A model generated the notes under the pieces. The model saw nothing but the letters and a program-made list of their open reading frames with translations, was not told the DNA's origin and ran no database searches. Positions 4,870-5,167 of a stretch of DNA of 5,167 nt are shown one piece after another; within the stretch, counting starts at the first letter, position 1; each line of letters begins with the position of its first letter. Made by a program: the position numbers and the translations under genes. This stretch comes from Paracoccaceae bacterium. Lineage in GTDB: Bacteria > Pseudomonadota > Alphaproteobacteria > Rhodobacterales > Rhodobacteraceae. Location: the NCBI GenBank assembly GCA_030625695.1, contig DAOUQK010000270.1, positions 1-5,167 of the forward strand. The letters are read 5' to 3'.

Positions 4870-5127
4870 ATGCAACCTGTCGAAATCTATACTTCTCCCC
4901 TTTGCGGCTTCTGCCACGCCGCCAAACGCCTGCTGAAACAGAAAGGCGTGAATTTCTCAGAAGTTAATGTCTTCCTGCATCCCTCGCGCAAACCCGAAAT
5001 GATCAAGCGTGCAGGCGGCGGGCACACTGTGCCGCAGATTTTCATCGGCGATACCCACGTTGGCGGCTGCGACGAGCTTTATGCGCTTGAGAGTGCCGGC
5101 AAGCTGGATTCGCTGCTGGCCGCATGA
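4870..5127 (+). CDS. grxC: Glutaredoxin 3
   Basis: A cytoplasmic thiol-disulfide oxidoreductase of 85 residues that uses glutathione to reduce protein disulfides. The active site is C12-G-F-C15, in place of the CPYC of classical glutaredoxins; it is a dithiol site. The glutathione-binding TVPQIFI with the cis-proline Pro55 and the G65-G66-C67-D68-ELYAL motif are present, and the full fold length is covered. The start is supported by AAGGA at 4857–4861, eight nt upstream. It lies 38 bp after comF, and its TGA overlaps the start of the next gene, so comF, grxC and the hydrolase gene look like one transcription unit. The conserved neighbourhood suggests this is the housekeeping glutaredoxin. Confidence 0.95.
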   Translation: MQPVEIYTSPLCGFCHAAKRLLKQKGVNFSEVNVFLHPSRKPEMIKRAGGGHTVPQIFIGDTHVGGCDELYALESAGKLDSLLAA

Positions 5128-5167
5128 TGAAAACCGCATTGGTTCAGCTATGCTCAGGCGACGACCC
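5127..5167 (+). CDS. Start of a probable carbon-nitrogen hydrolase (nitrilase superfamily), cut by window edge
   Basis: Only 13 codons are visible: MKTALVQLCSGDD and a Pro implied by CC. The opening β-strand pattern, hydrophobic run then QL…S-DDP, fits nitrilase/omega-amidase family proteins, which often follow grxC in roseobacters. An ATG directly before it (5124) would add one Met. Both starts overlap the grxC stop codon, which points to translational coupling. The catalytic Glu-Lys-Cys residues lie outside the window, so the assignment is tentative. Confidence 0.55.
   Translation, partial: MKTALVQLCSGDD

Overview
The window looks like a chromosomal segment of an alphaproteobacterium, most likely a marine Rhodobacteraceae (roseobacter-type) species. 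This rests on family resemblance: the glutaredoxin 3 with a CGFC active site, the gene order comF–grxC–nitrilase-family hydrolase, the style of the ferrochelatase and NDUFAF5-like methyltransferase, moderate GC content, and a palindromic repeat typical of alphaproteobacteria. Genus cannot be named from the sequence alone.

Left part (1–2020), envelope-directed genes: a CAP/SCP-domain lipoprotein runs off the left edge on the minus strand. Divergent from it is a Tat-exported L,D-transpeptidase (YkuD family) with a plausible sigma-70 promoter. Two nearly identical 60-residue proteins follow on the plus strand. Each has a cleavable signal peptide, a Ser-rich linker, a C-terminal hydrophobic segment, its own Shine-Dalgarno sequence and its own strong intrinsic terminator. 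They are a tandem duplication: 58 of 60 residues are identical, with mostly synonymous DNA differences. I do not know their function.

Middle (2021–2174), convergent intergenic region: a 61-bp inverted pair of REP-like units (GTAG plus 8-bp hairpin, head to head, i.e. a REPIN) is followed by a separate CCCGGA-type palindrome just beyond the hemH stop codon.

Right part (2175–5167), housekeeping genes: minus-strand ferrochelatase (hemH, TTG start with a good Shine-Dalgarno) lies downstream of an NDUFAF5/BioC-like methyltransferase-fold protein whose glycine-rich SAM motif is degenerate. These two are probably co-transcribed and connect loosely to respiration (haem synthesis; complex I assembly by homology). 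Divergent from them, with only 17 bp between start codons, is comF (zinc-finger phosphoribosyltransferase-fold protein of DNA uptake), then grxC, then the first codons of a likely carbon-nitrogen hydrolase overlapping the grxC stop.

The points most worth a second look are the duplicated small membrane protein pair (with an operator-like dyad before the second copy only), the REPIN, the degenerate SAM site, and the very tight divergent methyltransferase/comF start region. I found no CRISPR array, tRNA, rRNA, insertion sequence or prophage gene.
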